From Hymenobacter negativus (GTDB taxonomy: Bacteria; Bacteroidota; Bacteroidia; Cytophagales; Hymenobacteraceae), in NCBI RefSeq assembly GCF_016056375.1, contig NZ_JAEDAE010000005.1, forward strand, positions 186,001-250,000: DNA of 64,000 bases, given 5' to 3'. Positions 50,082-57,975 of the stretch are shown in pieces (position 1 is the first letter of the stretch; each line of letters opens with the position of its first letter). The notes beneath the pieces were generated by a model. It had not been told where the DNA came from, did not search any database, and was given only the letters and a program-made list of their open reading frames with translations. The translations under genes and the position numbers were made by a program.

Positions 50082-51041
50082 TTATACATGAACAGGCAAT
50101 GCCACCGACACGGGTGCAGACACCATGCCCAGCACTTCGCCTACCTGCACGCCCATACCGGCCAGTTGCCCGCCGGTAAAGTATCCTTCGTCCAGGGCCA
50201 GCACGTCGAGTTGTAGCACCTGGTTTTCGCCGCAGGCTACCAGCAGGGCCTGGCCGGGGGCAGCCAGCACCACTGTGCCGGGGGCGGCCGCCACGGTTTC
50301 GGGCCGGGGCGTGGCCACCAGCAGCCGCAGCAGCTGGCCGCGCAGCGTGGCCAGTGCGCCGCGGTTCCAGGGGTTGGCGGCCCGCACCAGCCGGGCAATA
50401 TCGGCGGCCGGCTCCTGCCAGTTGATGGCTACGTCGGCCAGGCCGGCGCGGGGCCAGTAGCGGGCGGCGGCTTCGTTTTGGGGTTGTTCGGGCAGGGGCA
50501 GTTCGCCGCGCAGGCCAGCCAGCAGCTGGCGCCCTGTTCCCACAGCCGCCAGGGCCAAATGGCCCCGGTGCAGGCCGTGCGTGTCGTCGGGTCCAATGGG
50601 TACCGGCGTGGCCAGCAGCACCGGGCCGGTATCGAAGTCCTCGGCCATGCGGTGCACCGTGACGGCCCCGGCCGGTTCGCCGTGGCGCAGCTGCCAAAAC
50701 GTGGGCTCGGGCCCCCGGTAGCCCGGCAGGGCTGCAAAGTGGAAATTAAGAAAGCCCCGCGGCGGCAGGGCCAGCACCGCGGCCGGTATGCGCCACGGAA
50801 ACGTGAGCACCAGTACGGCTTCGGCCCCGGTCGCGGCCACCCATTCGGCCAGTGCGGGCCCCAGGGTGGCCCGCGCCAGTGTGCGCGGCACCACGCCGGC
50901 CTGGGCCAGCAGCGCGGCTACCTGCCCGGCTTCCTCGCGGCCGCTGGCGGGCATGGCCACACCTGCCACCACGCCCTGGCTCAGCAGGTCTTGCAGCAGG
51001 GGCCAGCCCAGAAGACTACTAATGATGACGGCAACGCGCAT
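50082..51041 (-). CDS. Formyltransferase-family protein
   Basis: A 319-residue protein with the Rossmann-like formyl-transferase fold: MRVAVIISSLLGWPLLQDLL, LVLTFPWRIP, the catalytic FNFHFAALPGYRGPEP (Asn-x-His) and the downstream Asp in EDFDTGPVL. A C-terminal domain of about 100 residues resembles the Fmt/ArnA second domain (TVVLAAPGQALLVACGENQV). The motif differs from typical methionyl-tRNA formyltransferase, so an N-formylation of a nucleotide sugar or another amine is as likely. The ATG at 51041 follows a terminator. Confidence 0.75.
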   Translation of the reverse strand: MRVAVIISSLLGWPLLQDLLSQGVVAGVAMPASGREEAGQVAALLAQAGVVPRTLARATLGPALAEWVAATGAEAVLVLTFPWRIPAAVLALPPRGFLNFHFAALPGYRGPEPTFWQLRHGEPAGAVTVHRMAEDFDTGPVLLATPVPIGPDDTHGLHRGHLALAAVGTGRQLLAGLRGELPLPEQPQNEAAARYWPRAGLADVAINWQEPAADIARLVRAANPWNRGALATLRGQLLRLLVATPRPETVAAAPGTVVLAAPGQALLVACGENQVLQLDVLALDEGYFTGGQLAGMGVQVGEVLGMVSAPVSVALPVHV

Positions 51042-51060
51042 AAAGTTTTTGGGGAAAGGA

Positions 51061-51098
51061 AAAAACACTGCCCGTCGGAGACCCGACGGGCAGTGTTT
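51061..51098 (-). terminator. Terminator after the collar-protein cluster
   Basis: CACTGCCCGTCGG-AGAC-CCGACGGGCAGTG is a perfect 13-base-pair stem; the minus strand continues into six T's. It ends the transcript of the three collar genes and separates them from the formyltransferase gene. Confidence 0.88.
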
Positions 51099-51630
51099 AG
51101 GCACGCGAGGGGTAGATGCCGGTCAGCGCGATGATGTAGTTGATGCCCAGCACCGGCTGGCGGTTCTCGTGAGGCTGGCTACTGCCGTTGTTACCCGATG
51201 TGCCCTGGGCGGCGCTGCCCATGGTGGCATTGGCCGGACCGGCCCCGTACTGGGCGTTGTTATCGGCCGTCAGGTAATTGCCTTTGGGGGTGCTGGGGTC
51301 GCCGAGCTCCGCCGTTTGCATGGTACCCGTAATGGGGTGCGTGTGGGCCGGAATCTGGTTCGTCGTCAGGGGCACCGACTCAACGCCTCCAGTCTGGCCC
51401 TGCGTGTAGGTAGAGCCACCCGTAAGCTGCCCACTGCCTACCGGCACGCGGCTGCGCAGGTCGGGCAGGTTGAAAGTTGTGACACCGTTGCCACCGAAGG
51501 TGACGCCCAGCAGGGAAAAGAGGGCCTGGTTCTGGTTGACGGGCAGCGCTTGCCCTTGGCAGAAAGCCCAGTTTCTGGGAGCGAAGGGAGCGCTCCAGGG
51601 GCGAATTTCGCCGATGTATGGTTCGTCCAT
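51097..51630 (-). CDS. Phage tail collar domain protein (MdpB-like), copy 1
   Basis: A 177-residue protein. The collar domain occupies residues 1-60 (EPYIGEIRPWSAPFAPRNWA, CQGQALPVNQ, LFSLLGVTFGGNGVTTFNLP, DLRSRVPVG), followed by a variable Gly/Ala/Thr-rich stretch and the conserved closing QPHENRQPVLGINYIIALTG. This is the microcystin-dependent protein (MdpB, COG4675) type found as free-standing chromosomal genes; the fold comes from short tail fibres. No signal peptide. Third in a run of collar genes. Confidence 0.85.
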   Translation of the reverse strand: MDEPYIGEIRPWSAPFAPRNWAFCQGQALPVNQNQALFSLLGVTFGGNGVTTFNLPDLRSRVPVGSGQLTGGSTYTQGQTGGVESVPLTTNQIPAHTHPITGTMQTAELGDPSTPKGNYLTADNNAQYGAGPANATMGSAAQGTSGNNGSSQPHENRQPVLGINYIIALTGIYPSRA

Positions 51631-51693
51631 ATTATATAAAGACTGAAAAAGCTGGTGACTGGATAGGACTGGAGATGGAAAAGCCGGCCAGCC

Positions 51694-52242
51694 TTACGGC
51701 TGAGGCGGATAGATGCCTTCCGTGGAGATGATGAAATTCATGGCCAGCGAGGGCTGCAAGTTGCTGTGCGGCTGGCTGCCGCCGGTCACGCCCAGGGTCG
51801 CCGTCAAAGCCTGGGGGCTCAGCGTAGCGCCAGCCGTGGCCGCGGCCGCATAGGGCTTGGCGATGGGGCTGGTGGCCGGGAACTTGCCTACCGGGCCGGC
51901 AGATGCGGTGCCAGTAGTCACGGCTTGCAGCGGGGCATTAGCCGTGTGCCCGTGGACGGGCAACTGGGAAGTGGTCAGTGTCACGTTTTCTGTTCCCACC
52001 GTTGTTCCCAGGGAGTAGCTGCTAAGGCCTGGCCCTTGGCCTTGGGCTCCGACCGCCAGCCGACCGTTCATGTTGGGCACCGCGAACGTAGTTATACCAT
52101 CGCCCCCGTAGGTAGTGCCTATCAAGGTGAAGAGGGTTTCGTACTCGGCGATTTGCAGTAGTTGGCCATTGCAGGCCACATAGCCCACGGGGGCAAAATT
52201 GAAGCCAACGGCGATAACCTGGCCGATATATGGAGTTGACAT
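51694..52242 (-). CDS. Phage tail collar domain protein (MdpB-like), copy 2
   Basis: A 182-residue paralogue: TPYIGQVIAVGFNFAPVGYV, CNGQLLQIAEYETLFTLIGT, YGGDGITTFAVPNMNGR, and closing QPHSNLQPSLAMNFIISTEG. It diverges strongly from copies 1 and 3 in the middle (Ala/Thr-rich), where receptor-binding variation would be expected. The 63-base spacer to copy 1 and 50-base spacer to copy 3 suggest one operon. Confidence 0.85.
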   Translation of the reverse strand: MSTPYIGQVIAVGFNFAPVGYVACNGQLLQIAEYETLFTLIGTTYGGDGITTFAVPNMNGRLAVGAQGQGPGLSSYSLGTTVGTENVTLTTSQLPVHGHTANAPLQAVTTGTASAGPVGKFPATSPIAKPYAAAATAGATLSPQALTATLGVTGGSQPHSNLQPSLAMNFIISTEGIYPPQP

Positions 52243-52292
52243 AAATAACCGCTTAAGCGCTGTTAGAATGGTGAAAGAGGAACGCCCGGTGG

Positions 52293-52811
52293 TTATTGCC
52301 GCTGCGGAAAAACACCCTGCAGGGCAATGCAGTAGTTCAGCGTCAGAAACGGCATGCGGTTTTCGTGGGGCTGGTTGCCCCCGACGGAGGAGCTAGTGCC
52401 GTTGAGCAGGCCCGCGGCCATGTTGCCACCGCCCCCCGAATCGCCGTACTGCGAGCCGAGCGAGGCGAAGTAGCCCCCAGCCGGCGTGGTGCTGGTGCCC
52501 GCGTCGGTGCTCACAGCCACCGTCGCGGCGAGAGTGTGGTTGTGTGCGGCCAACTGCGTATTGTTCAGCGTCACGCTTTCCGTCCCCGTCACGGTTCCCT
52601 GCGGATAATTCGAACTCATGCCCATCATGGCCCGGCCTCGCAAATCGGGCAGGGCAAAGGTGGTGGTGCCATTGCCACCGTATCGGGTGCCCAGCAGCGA
52701 AAACAAGGCAGTATTCTGGCTGATTGGCAATATGGCACCGTTGCACAGGGCCCACCCGTAGGGGGGGTAGCTGTATGGCAGCAGGCGAATTTCTCCAACA
52801 AAAGGGTCCAT
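52293..52811 (-). CDS. Phage tail collar domain protein (MdpB-like), copy 3
   Basis: A 172-residue paralogue from the ATG at 52811: DPFVGEIRLLPYSYPPYGWA, CNGAILPISQNTALFSLLGT, YGGNGTTTFALPDLRGR and closing QPHENRMPFLTLNYCIALQG. The usual three-gene set of such proteins is complete with this copy. First gene of the likely three-gene operon; the 129-base gap upstream may hold its promoter. Confidence 0.85.
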   Translation of the reverse strand: MDPFVGEIRLLPYSYPPYGWALCNGAILPISQNTALFSLLGTRYGGNGTTTFALPDLRGRAMMGMSSNYPQGTVTGTESVTLNNTQLAAHNHTLAATVAVSTDAGTSTTPAGGYFASLGSQYGDSGGGGNMAAGLLNGTSSSVGGNQPHENRMPFLTLNYCIALQGVFPQRQ

Positions 52812-52940
52812 AGGTAAAAAGGGGTAAGAGTGGAAAATTGGCGTCAGCAAGCTGCTGGCGCTTGGAAAAACTATCAATAGATGGCCCCTTCGAGCGCCGA
52901 AAAAGCCAGCACCGAACGGTCCAACCTTGCCACCTGCTGC

Positions 52941-53474
52941 CTATACTGCGGTGTGGCGGGACCGATGCAGGTGCGCTAGGCGCAGCTCCAACACGGCGGT
53001 GGTAGTGGCCGGGGCATTGGCCACCTTAATGGCGAAGAGCTGCCCCAGCGGCGCTGCCCCAGCGGGCTGACGGTCGGCCGCGGCCTTCATCGTTGCCATT
53101 TCCTGGCGCAGGTCGGGCAGGGCGAAGGTGCTGCGGCCGTTGCCGCCGTAGGCTGCGCCCAGCACGGCAAACAGCGCCGGGTGCTGGGCCACGGGCAGCT
53201 CGCGGCCGTCGCAAAGGGCCCAGCCCGAGGGCAGCTCGGTGCCGGCCAGCAGCTTCACCACGCCAATGTATTCATCGCCGCCAACTACGGCCGAGGCCGG
53301 CTGTGGGGCTGCGGCCGTGGCTACTGGGCTGGCCAGCAAGGCCGTAGGCGTGGCCAGCAGACCGGTTCCGAGCAGGGCGCTCAGCCCTTTCAGCCAGCTC
53401 CGGCGCGACGCAAGTTGGGGCTGGGCCAGTGCCGAAACCTCTGAAGTAGTAACCTGAGTAGGGTGTGTAATCAT
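52941..53474 (-). CDS. Tat-exported, shortened collar-domain protein
   Basis: A 177-residue protein with a twin-arginine signal (SRRSWLKGLSALLGTGLLA) in its first 55 residues, then a collar domain (DEYIGVVKLLAGTELPSGWA, CDGRELPVAQHPALFAVLGA, YGGNGRSTFALPDLRQEM). The variable stretch and the QPHEN closing motif of the other copies are absent; it ends QLFAIKVANAP and a short basic tail. An exported collar protein next to three copies without signal peptides is unusual. Confidence 0.78.
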   Translation of the reverse strand: MITHPTQVTTSEVSALAQPQLASRRSWLKGLSALLGTGLLATPTALLASPVATAAAPQPASAVVGGDEYIGVVKLLAGTELPSGWALCDGRELPVAQHPALFAVLGAAYGGNGRSTFALPDLRQEMATMKAAADRQPAGAAPLGQLFAIKVANAPATTTAVLELRLAHLHRSRHTAV

Positions 53475-53893
53475 ATTTTAAATGGGATTCTAGTAGGAAA
53501 AGCAAGGTAAAGGTACACCTTGCCACACCATAACAAGCTGCTCAACATTAATTAATCTTAAGATTTAGAAGCCAGTGCATTTTGAGCGTGTTGCAAACGC
53601 AAATCCATCGCAAAAAAACAAACACTTTATTCCTATACTATCATCTTAAAAAGACGCTCAGCGCACTGGAAAGGCAGTTTGAAGAAGCATTTCTTCGTGT
53701 TTGGCATAGTACGCCCACGTTTACATAATAAATATATTATTTTATCGATATTACTTTAAAGTGGACCCAAAGTAGCCTGAAGGCTTCAAGAGCCAACAAC
53801 ACCACAAAATACCGGCACTGGCATCTGTGATAATAGCGTAGAAATACGTGGTTCGTGAACCCGACCCGGATGATTTTATCAATGCTGCAAAAG
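53475..53893. other. AT-rich non-coding gap with an inverted repeat
   Basis: About 420 bases, visibly poorer in GC than anything around it and without a convincing gene. CCAGTGC ... TGAGCGT (53572-53589) is inverted as ACGCTCA ... GCACTGG (53654-53669). AT-only runs occur near 53720-53760. It must hold the promoter of the collar genes; TACCTTTA (minus strand, 53508-53515) is a possible -7 box. A decayed insertion is another reading. Confidence 0.5.
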
Positions 53894-53947
53894 CATAACA
53901 CCCACCGGTTTCGGCTGCCAGCGCAACCGAAACCGGTGGGTGTTATG
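53894..53947 (-). terminator. Long perfect hairpin after pgk
   Basis: CATAACACCCACCGGTTTCGG (53894-53914) is perfectly inverted at 53927-53947 across a 12-base loop, giving 21 base pairs. There is no T-run, so it may act as a processing or attenuating structure rather than a classic terminator. It lies 23 bases past the pgk stop. Confidence 0.65.
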
Positions 53948-53970
53948 AAGTTCTAAGGGTAGCTAAGTCC

Positions 53971-55161
53971 TTAGCCGAGCGCCGTTACGCCGGGCAGTTC
54001 TTTGCCCTCCATGTACTCCAGCAGGGCGCCACCGCCGGTGCTGATGTAGCTCACCTGGTCGCCGAAACCGAGCTGCTGCACGGCCGCGGCCGAGTCGCCG
54101 CCGCCGATGAGCGAGTAGGCCCCGGCCGCCGTGGCCTCGGCAATGGCGCGGGCCACGAACTCGGTACCGAGCGAGAAATTGCTCATCTCGAACACGCCCA
54201 TCGGGCCGTTCCAGAGGATGGTTTTGCTGTTGCGAATGACTACGGCGAAGGCCTCGCGCGAGTCGGGGCCGAGGTCGAGGCCCATCCAGCCGTCGGGGAT
54301 ACTGGTGTTGGCAGCCACATCCACGTTGGCGTCGTTGGCGAACTTATCGGCGATGAGCGAGTCGCTGGGCAGCATCAGGTTCACGCCCTTGTCCTTGGCT
54401 TTCTGCATAAGCTGGCGGGCCAGGTCCACCTTGTCGGCCTCCAGCAGCGAGCTGCCGACGTGGCCATTCTCGGCCACGGCAAAGGTGTAGGCCATGCCGC
54501 CGCCGATGAGCAGGTTATCCACCTTATCGAGCAGCTTTTCGATGATGAGAATCTTGTCCGAAATCTTGGCCCCGCCCATGATGGCGGTGAAGGGCCGCTC
54601 GGCATTGTCCAGCACCTTTTTGGCGTTGTCAATTTCGGACTGGAGCAGGTAGCCGCCCACGCGGTCCTGCGGAGCGAAGCTATTGGCCATCACGGCCGTG
54701 GAGGCGTGGGCGCGGTGGGCGGTGCCGAAAGCATCGTTCACGTACACGTTGCCGAGCGCGGCCAGCTTGGCGGCGAAGGCCGGGTCGCCGGCTTCCTCCT
54801 CCTTATAAAAGCGCACGTTGTCGAGCAGCAGCACTTGGCCGGGCTGCAACGCGGCGGCTTTCTGGGCCGCTTCGGCTCCGAGCACGTCGCCCCCGAACTG
54901 CACCTCGCGGCCGTATTCCTGCGAGAGGCGCGCCACCAAGGCTTCGAGCGAATATTTCTGTTCGTAGCCGTCCTTGGGCCGGCCTAAGTGCGAGAGCAGC
55001 ACCACGGAGCCGCCGTCGTTCAGGATTTTCATCACCGAGCGGGTGGCCATGCGGATGCGCGTGTCGTCGGTGATGCGCAGGTCCTTGTCGAGCGGCACGT
55101 TGAAATCGACGCGCATCACGGCGCGCTTGCCGGCGAAATTGTAGGTATCGAGGGTGTTCAT
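53971..55161 (-). CDS. pgk: Phosphoglycerate kinase
   Basis: A 396-residue glycolytic enzyme that transfers phosphate from 1,3-bisphosphoglycerate to ADP. The N-terminal signature [19 protein letters not shown], the hinge ([20 protein letters not shown]), nucleotide-site WNGPMGVFE and the C-terminal [14 protein letters not shown] with [18 protein letters not shown] are all intact. Full family length. A CACTTTTGC box on the minus strand near 55190-55200 is a plausible promoter. Single gene, not linked to gap here. Confidence 0.97.
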   Translation of the reverse strand: MNTLDTYNFAGKRAVMRVDFNVPLDKDLRITDDTRIRMATRSVMKILNDGGSVVLLSHLGRPKDGYEQKYSLEALVARLSQEYGREVQFGGDVLGAEAAQKAAALQPGQVLLLDNVRFYKEEEAGDPAFAAKLAALGNVYVNDAFGTAHRAHASTAVMANSFAPQDRVGGYLLQSEIDNAKKVLDNAERPFTAIMGGAKISDKILIIEKLLDKVDNLLIGGGMAYTFAVAENGHVGSSLLEADKVDLARQLMQKAKDKGVNLMLPSDSLIADKFANDANVDVAANTSIPDGWMGLDLGPDSREAFAVVIRNSKTILWNGPMGVFEMSNFSLGTEFVARAIAEATAAGAYSLIGGGDSAAAVQQLGFGDQVSYISTGGGALLEYMEGKELPGVTALG

Positions 55162-55237
55162 GGGGTTGTGGGGACTTGGGGTGATACGGGCGCAAAAGTG
55201 CAGCGCTTTCGCAGATTTACCTGCTTACCGGCAAAAC

Positions 55238-56092
55238 TCATTCGGGGTTGGGCGCAAGGTGATGGCGCACCAGCGCTTCAATCGGTGTTTCCAGAATCTG
55301 GCCCACGGCCATGCCGTGGCGGGCCGCCGCCGCAGCCAGCGCCTCACGGAAATGGTAGCCGATAGAGCCCACGCAGTTGAACGTATAGTTTTGGTAATCG
55401 GGGTATTGCGTAACGATTTGCGCAAAAAATGCGTCAAACGCCTCACCTACCACGGCCTGGCAATAAGGCTCGGCATAATGCTGGCCGGCAAACCGGGCGA
55501 AGCCGGCCAGGAAGCGGTTGGGCAAAGTCTGGTTGTAGAGCCGGTCCAACACTTCGCTGACTTCGCCCAACTGGTAGGTCTCTTTAAATTCATCGGCCAG
55601 GTTCTCGGGCAGTCGGCCGCGCAGGTAGTCGCGCAGCAATATCCGGCCGATGGACGTGCCCGAACCCTCGTCGCCCAGCGAGTAGCCCAACGACTCCACC
55701 ACCTGCGTAATGCGCTGGCCGTCATACAAACAGGAGTTGGTGCCCGTGCCCAATATGGCCGCAAAACCCGGCTGGTGGCCCAGCAGTGCCCGTGCCGCCG
55801 CCAGCAAATCCTCGGCTACGTGCACCTGCCGCGCCTGCGGAAACACCTGGCGCAGCGCACCTGCCACTACTTCGGCCTTAGCCGGCGAGAGCACACCGGA
55901 ACCATAATAATAGATGGCGCTGATGGGGGCCTGGCGCACCGCTGCGGGCACGCCCCGCGCCAGCGAGGCGGCAACGGCAGGCGTGTCCCAGAAATAGGGA
56001 TTGTAGCCTTCGGTGCTGAAATAAACAGAGTTGGCGGCGTTAAGCAGGCACCAGCTGCAGGTGGTCGAGCCACCGTCGGCGAGGAGTAGCAT
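55238..56092 (-). CDS. N-acetylglucosamine kinase, BadF/BadG/BcrA ATPase family
   Basis: A 284-residue kinase with the actin-like ATPase motifs: phosphate 1 LLLADGGSTTCSWCLL, ILGTGTNSCLYDG, LGDEGSGTSIGRILL and adenosine motif CVGSIGYHF. This matches the GlcNAc kinases of Bacteroidota. It is divergent from a glycosylasparaginase gene with only 68 bases between, suggesting shared control of GlcNAc salvage. The ATG at 56092 opens the conserved N-terminus; upstream codons are not conserved-looking. Confidence 0.85.
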   Translation of the reverse strand: MLLLADGGSTTCSWCLLNAANSVYFSTEGYNPYFWDTPAVAASLARGVPAAVRQAPISAIYYYGSGVLSPAKAEVVAGALRQVFPQARQVHVAEDLLAAARALLGHQPGFAAILGTGTNSCLYDGQRITQVVESLGYSLGDEGSGTSIGRILLRDYLRGRLPENLADEFKETYQLGEVSEVLDRLYNQTLPNRFLAGFARFAGQHYAEPYCQAVVGEAFDAFFAQIVTQYPDYQNYTFNCVGSIGYHFREALAAAAARHGMAVGQILETPIEALVRHHLAPNPE

Positions 56093-56160
56093 AGTGCAGC
56101 GAAAGTACGCGGGAGCTGGCGGCTGGTGTATCTTTCGCCGTCTCAATTTATCCTGTTGTT

Positions 56161-57177
56161 ATGTCGTCTCGCCGGAAATTTCTGCACACTTCCGCCGCCG
56201 GGCTGGCCGGGCTGGCGGCGGCTCCACTCGCCGCCGTGGCCTTGCCGGCCGCTCCAGCGGTGGGCAAGCCCATTGTGATTTCGACCTGGGACGCGGGCGT
56301 GAATGCCAATAAAGGCGCCTGGAAAATTCTCGGCCCGGGCGGTTACGCCCTCGATGCCGTGGAGGCTGGTGTGATGGTAACCGAGGCCGAGCAGGGCTGC
56401 TGCGTGGGCCTGGGCGGCAACCCCGACCGCGACGGCGTGGTGACGCTGGATGCCTGCATCATGGACGAAAAATTTAACTGCGGCGGCGTGGCCGCGCTGG
56501 AGCGCATCAAGCACCCCATCAGCGTGGCGCGGCGCGTGATGGAGCGCACGCCGCACGTGCTGCTGGTGGGCGAGGGCGCGCAGCAGTTTGCCGTGGCCCA
56601 GGGCTTTCCGCTGGAACCGCGCAAGCTGAGCGCCGATGCCGAGAAGGCCTATAAGAAGTGGCTCGAAACCAGTCAGTACAAGCCCGTAGTCAACATCGAG
56701 AATTCTAAAAGCCGGCCCAACGGTCCCGTGGGCGGCCCCCAAAACCATGATACCATTGCCATGCTGGCAATGGATGCGCAGGGCCGCATCTGCGGCAGCT
56801 GCACCACCAGCGGCATGGCCTTCAAGATGCGCGGCCGGGTGGGCGACTCGCCCCTCATCGGCTCCGGGCTGTTTGTGGACCCGGCCGTGGGCGCCGCCGC
56901 TGCCACCGGCCAGGGCGAGGACGTGGTGCGCATTGCCGGTGCCCACACCGTGGTGGAGCTCATGCGCCAGGGCCGCTCGCCGCAGGCTGCTTGTCAGGAA
57001 GCCATCGGGCGCATTGCCGCCATCAAAGGCGTGAAAGCGAAGGATATTCAGGTGGCCTTCATTGCCCTGAACAACCAGGGCCAAACGGGGGCCTACGCCC
57101 TGCAAAAGGGCTTTAACTTCACGGTGAGCACCACCGACACGCCGGTACTGCGCGACAGCGAGTTCCTGCTGAAATGA
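56161..57177 (+). CDS. N4-(beta-N-acetylglucosaminyl)-L-asparaginase (glycosylasparaginase)
   Basis: A 338-residue Ntn hydrolase with a Tat signal (SSRRKFLHTSAAGLAG). VISTWDAGVNANKGAWKIL, VGLGGNPDRDGVVTLDACIM and the autocleavage site GGPQNHDTIAMLA (nucleophile Thr198) match glycosylasparaginase such as the Elizabethkingia enzyme, which frees GlcNAc from the Asn link of N-glycans. It is made as a precursor that cuts itself before Thr198. A TATCTTTC box at 56129-56136 is a plausible promoter. It overlaps cutC by four bases. Confidence 0.9.
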   Translation: MSSRRKFLHTSAAGLAGLAAAPLAAVALPAAPAVGKPIVISTWDAGVNANKGAWKILGPGGYALDAVEAGVMVTEAEQGCCVGLGGNPDRDGVVTLDACIMDEKFNCGGVAALERIKHPISVARRVMERTPHVLLVGEGAQQFAVAQGFPLEPRKLSADAEKAYKKWLETSQYKPVVNIENSKSRPNGPVGGPQNHDTIAMLAMDAQGRICGSCTTSGMAFKMRGRVGDSPLIGSGLFVDPAVGAAAATGQGEDVVRIAGAHTVVELMRQGRSPQAACQEAIGRIAAIKGVKAKDIQVAFIALNNQGQTGAYALQKGFNFTVSTTDTPVLRDSEFLLK

Positions 57178-57878
57178 GCCGGCAACTGGAAATCTGTGCG
57201 GCTTCCCTGCCTTCGGCGCAGGCGGCACAGGCGGGCGGCGCACACCGCATCGAGTTGTGCCAGAACCTGGAGCAGGGCGGCATCACGCCGTCCTACGGCC
57301 TGATTAGGGAGGTGCAGGCACAAGTAAGCCTCCCGGTTTTTGTGCTGATTCGGCCCCGAACCGGCGGTTTTGCCTATAATTCCGACGAATTATCCATCAT
57401 GCGGGCCGATGTTGGCATTTGCCGCGAACTGGGCTGCGCGGGCGTGGTGCTGGGCGTGCTCGACGAGGCCGGGCGCGTAGCCATGGCAGCCTGCCGGGCT
57501 CTCATAGCCGTGGCCGCGCCCATGCAAGTCACCTTCCACCGGGCTTTCGATGCCTGCCACGACCAAGCCCAGGCTTTGGAAGACGTTATTGCGCTGGGCT
57601 GCCAGCGCCTGCTCACTTCCGGAGGACAGGCCACGGCCGAGGCCGGTCAGGCCCGATTGGCGGCGTTGGTAACGCAGGCGGCTGGTCGTATTTCCATCAT
57701 GCCGGGCGCCGGCATCACCGCAGATAATATTCAGGCACTTGCGAATAGGACCGGAGCGCATGAATTTCATGCCAGCGCCAAGCGGCGGGTGCCAGCCGAC
57801 CCGGCCGCTGGGCTGTTTCGGGCCGAACGTTTTGAGACGGACGCGGTTTTGGTGGCCGAGCTCGTAGCAAAGCTGTAG
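57174..57878 (+). CDS. cutC: CutC family protein
   Basis: A 234-residue TIM-barrel protein with the CutC signatures: LEICAASLPSAQAAQAGGAH, RIELCQNLEQGGITPSYGLI, VLIRPRTGGFAY, TFHRAFDACHD, LLTSGGQATAEAG and IMPGAGITADNI. CutC was named for copper homeostasis in E. coli, but its biochemical role is unsettled. Here it follows the glycosylasparaginase with an ATGA overlap, which argues for co-expression with GlcNAc salvage rather than with the metal operon 22 kb away. Confidence 0.93.
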   Translation: MSRQLEICAASLPSAQAAQAGGAHRIELCQNLEQGGITPSYGLIREVQAQVSLPVFVLIRPRTGGFAYNSDELSIMRADVGICRELGCAGVVLGVLDEAGRVAMAACRALIAVAAPMQVTFHRAFDACHDQAQALEDVIALGCQRLLTSGGQATAEAGQARLAALVTQAAGRISIMPGAGITADNIQALANRTGAHEFHASAKRRVPADPAAGLFRAERFETDAVLVAELVAKL

Positions 57879-57879
57879 C

Positions 57880-57952
57880 GCGGTCGTACCCGGCAGGGAC
57901 TTTTAGCCCGCGCAAGTCGGTTGTTCACGCGCGGAATGAAAGTCCGCGCTAC
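57880..57952. repeat. Dispersed GCGCGG...CCGCGC repeat between cutC and ddl
   Basis: GCGCGG (57880), ACTTTTAGCCCGCGC (57899-57913) and GCGCGGAATGAAAGTCCGCGC (57929-57949) form nested inverted repeats; the last folds as a 7-base-pair hairpin. Such GCGCGGACTTTTAGTCCGCGC elements look like dispersed intergenic repeats and end just before the ddl promoter box. Confidence 0.55.
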
Positions 57953-57959
57953 GGGTTCT

Positions 57960-57967
57960 TACCTTTG
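57960..57967 (+). promoter_or_regulatory. Candidate promoter -7 box TACCTTTG
   Basis: TACCTTTG fits the TAnnTTTG consensus, 8 bases before the ATG of the fused ddl. Transcripts would have a very short leader. No clear -33 box; the upstream repeat occupies that place. Confidence 0.5.
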
Positions 57968-57975
57968 CCACACTT

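Noticed and set aside
51097..53474. A second prophage around the tail-collar genes
   Set aside because: No terminase, capsid, portal or tape measure genes lie near; the neighbours are housekeeping and surface genes, and free-standing collar triplets are a known chromosomal pattern.
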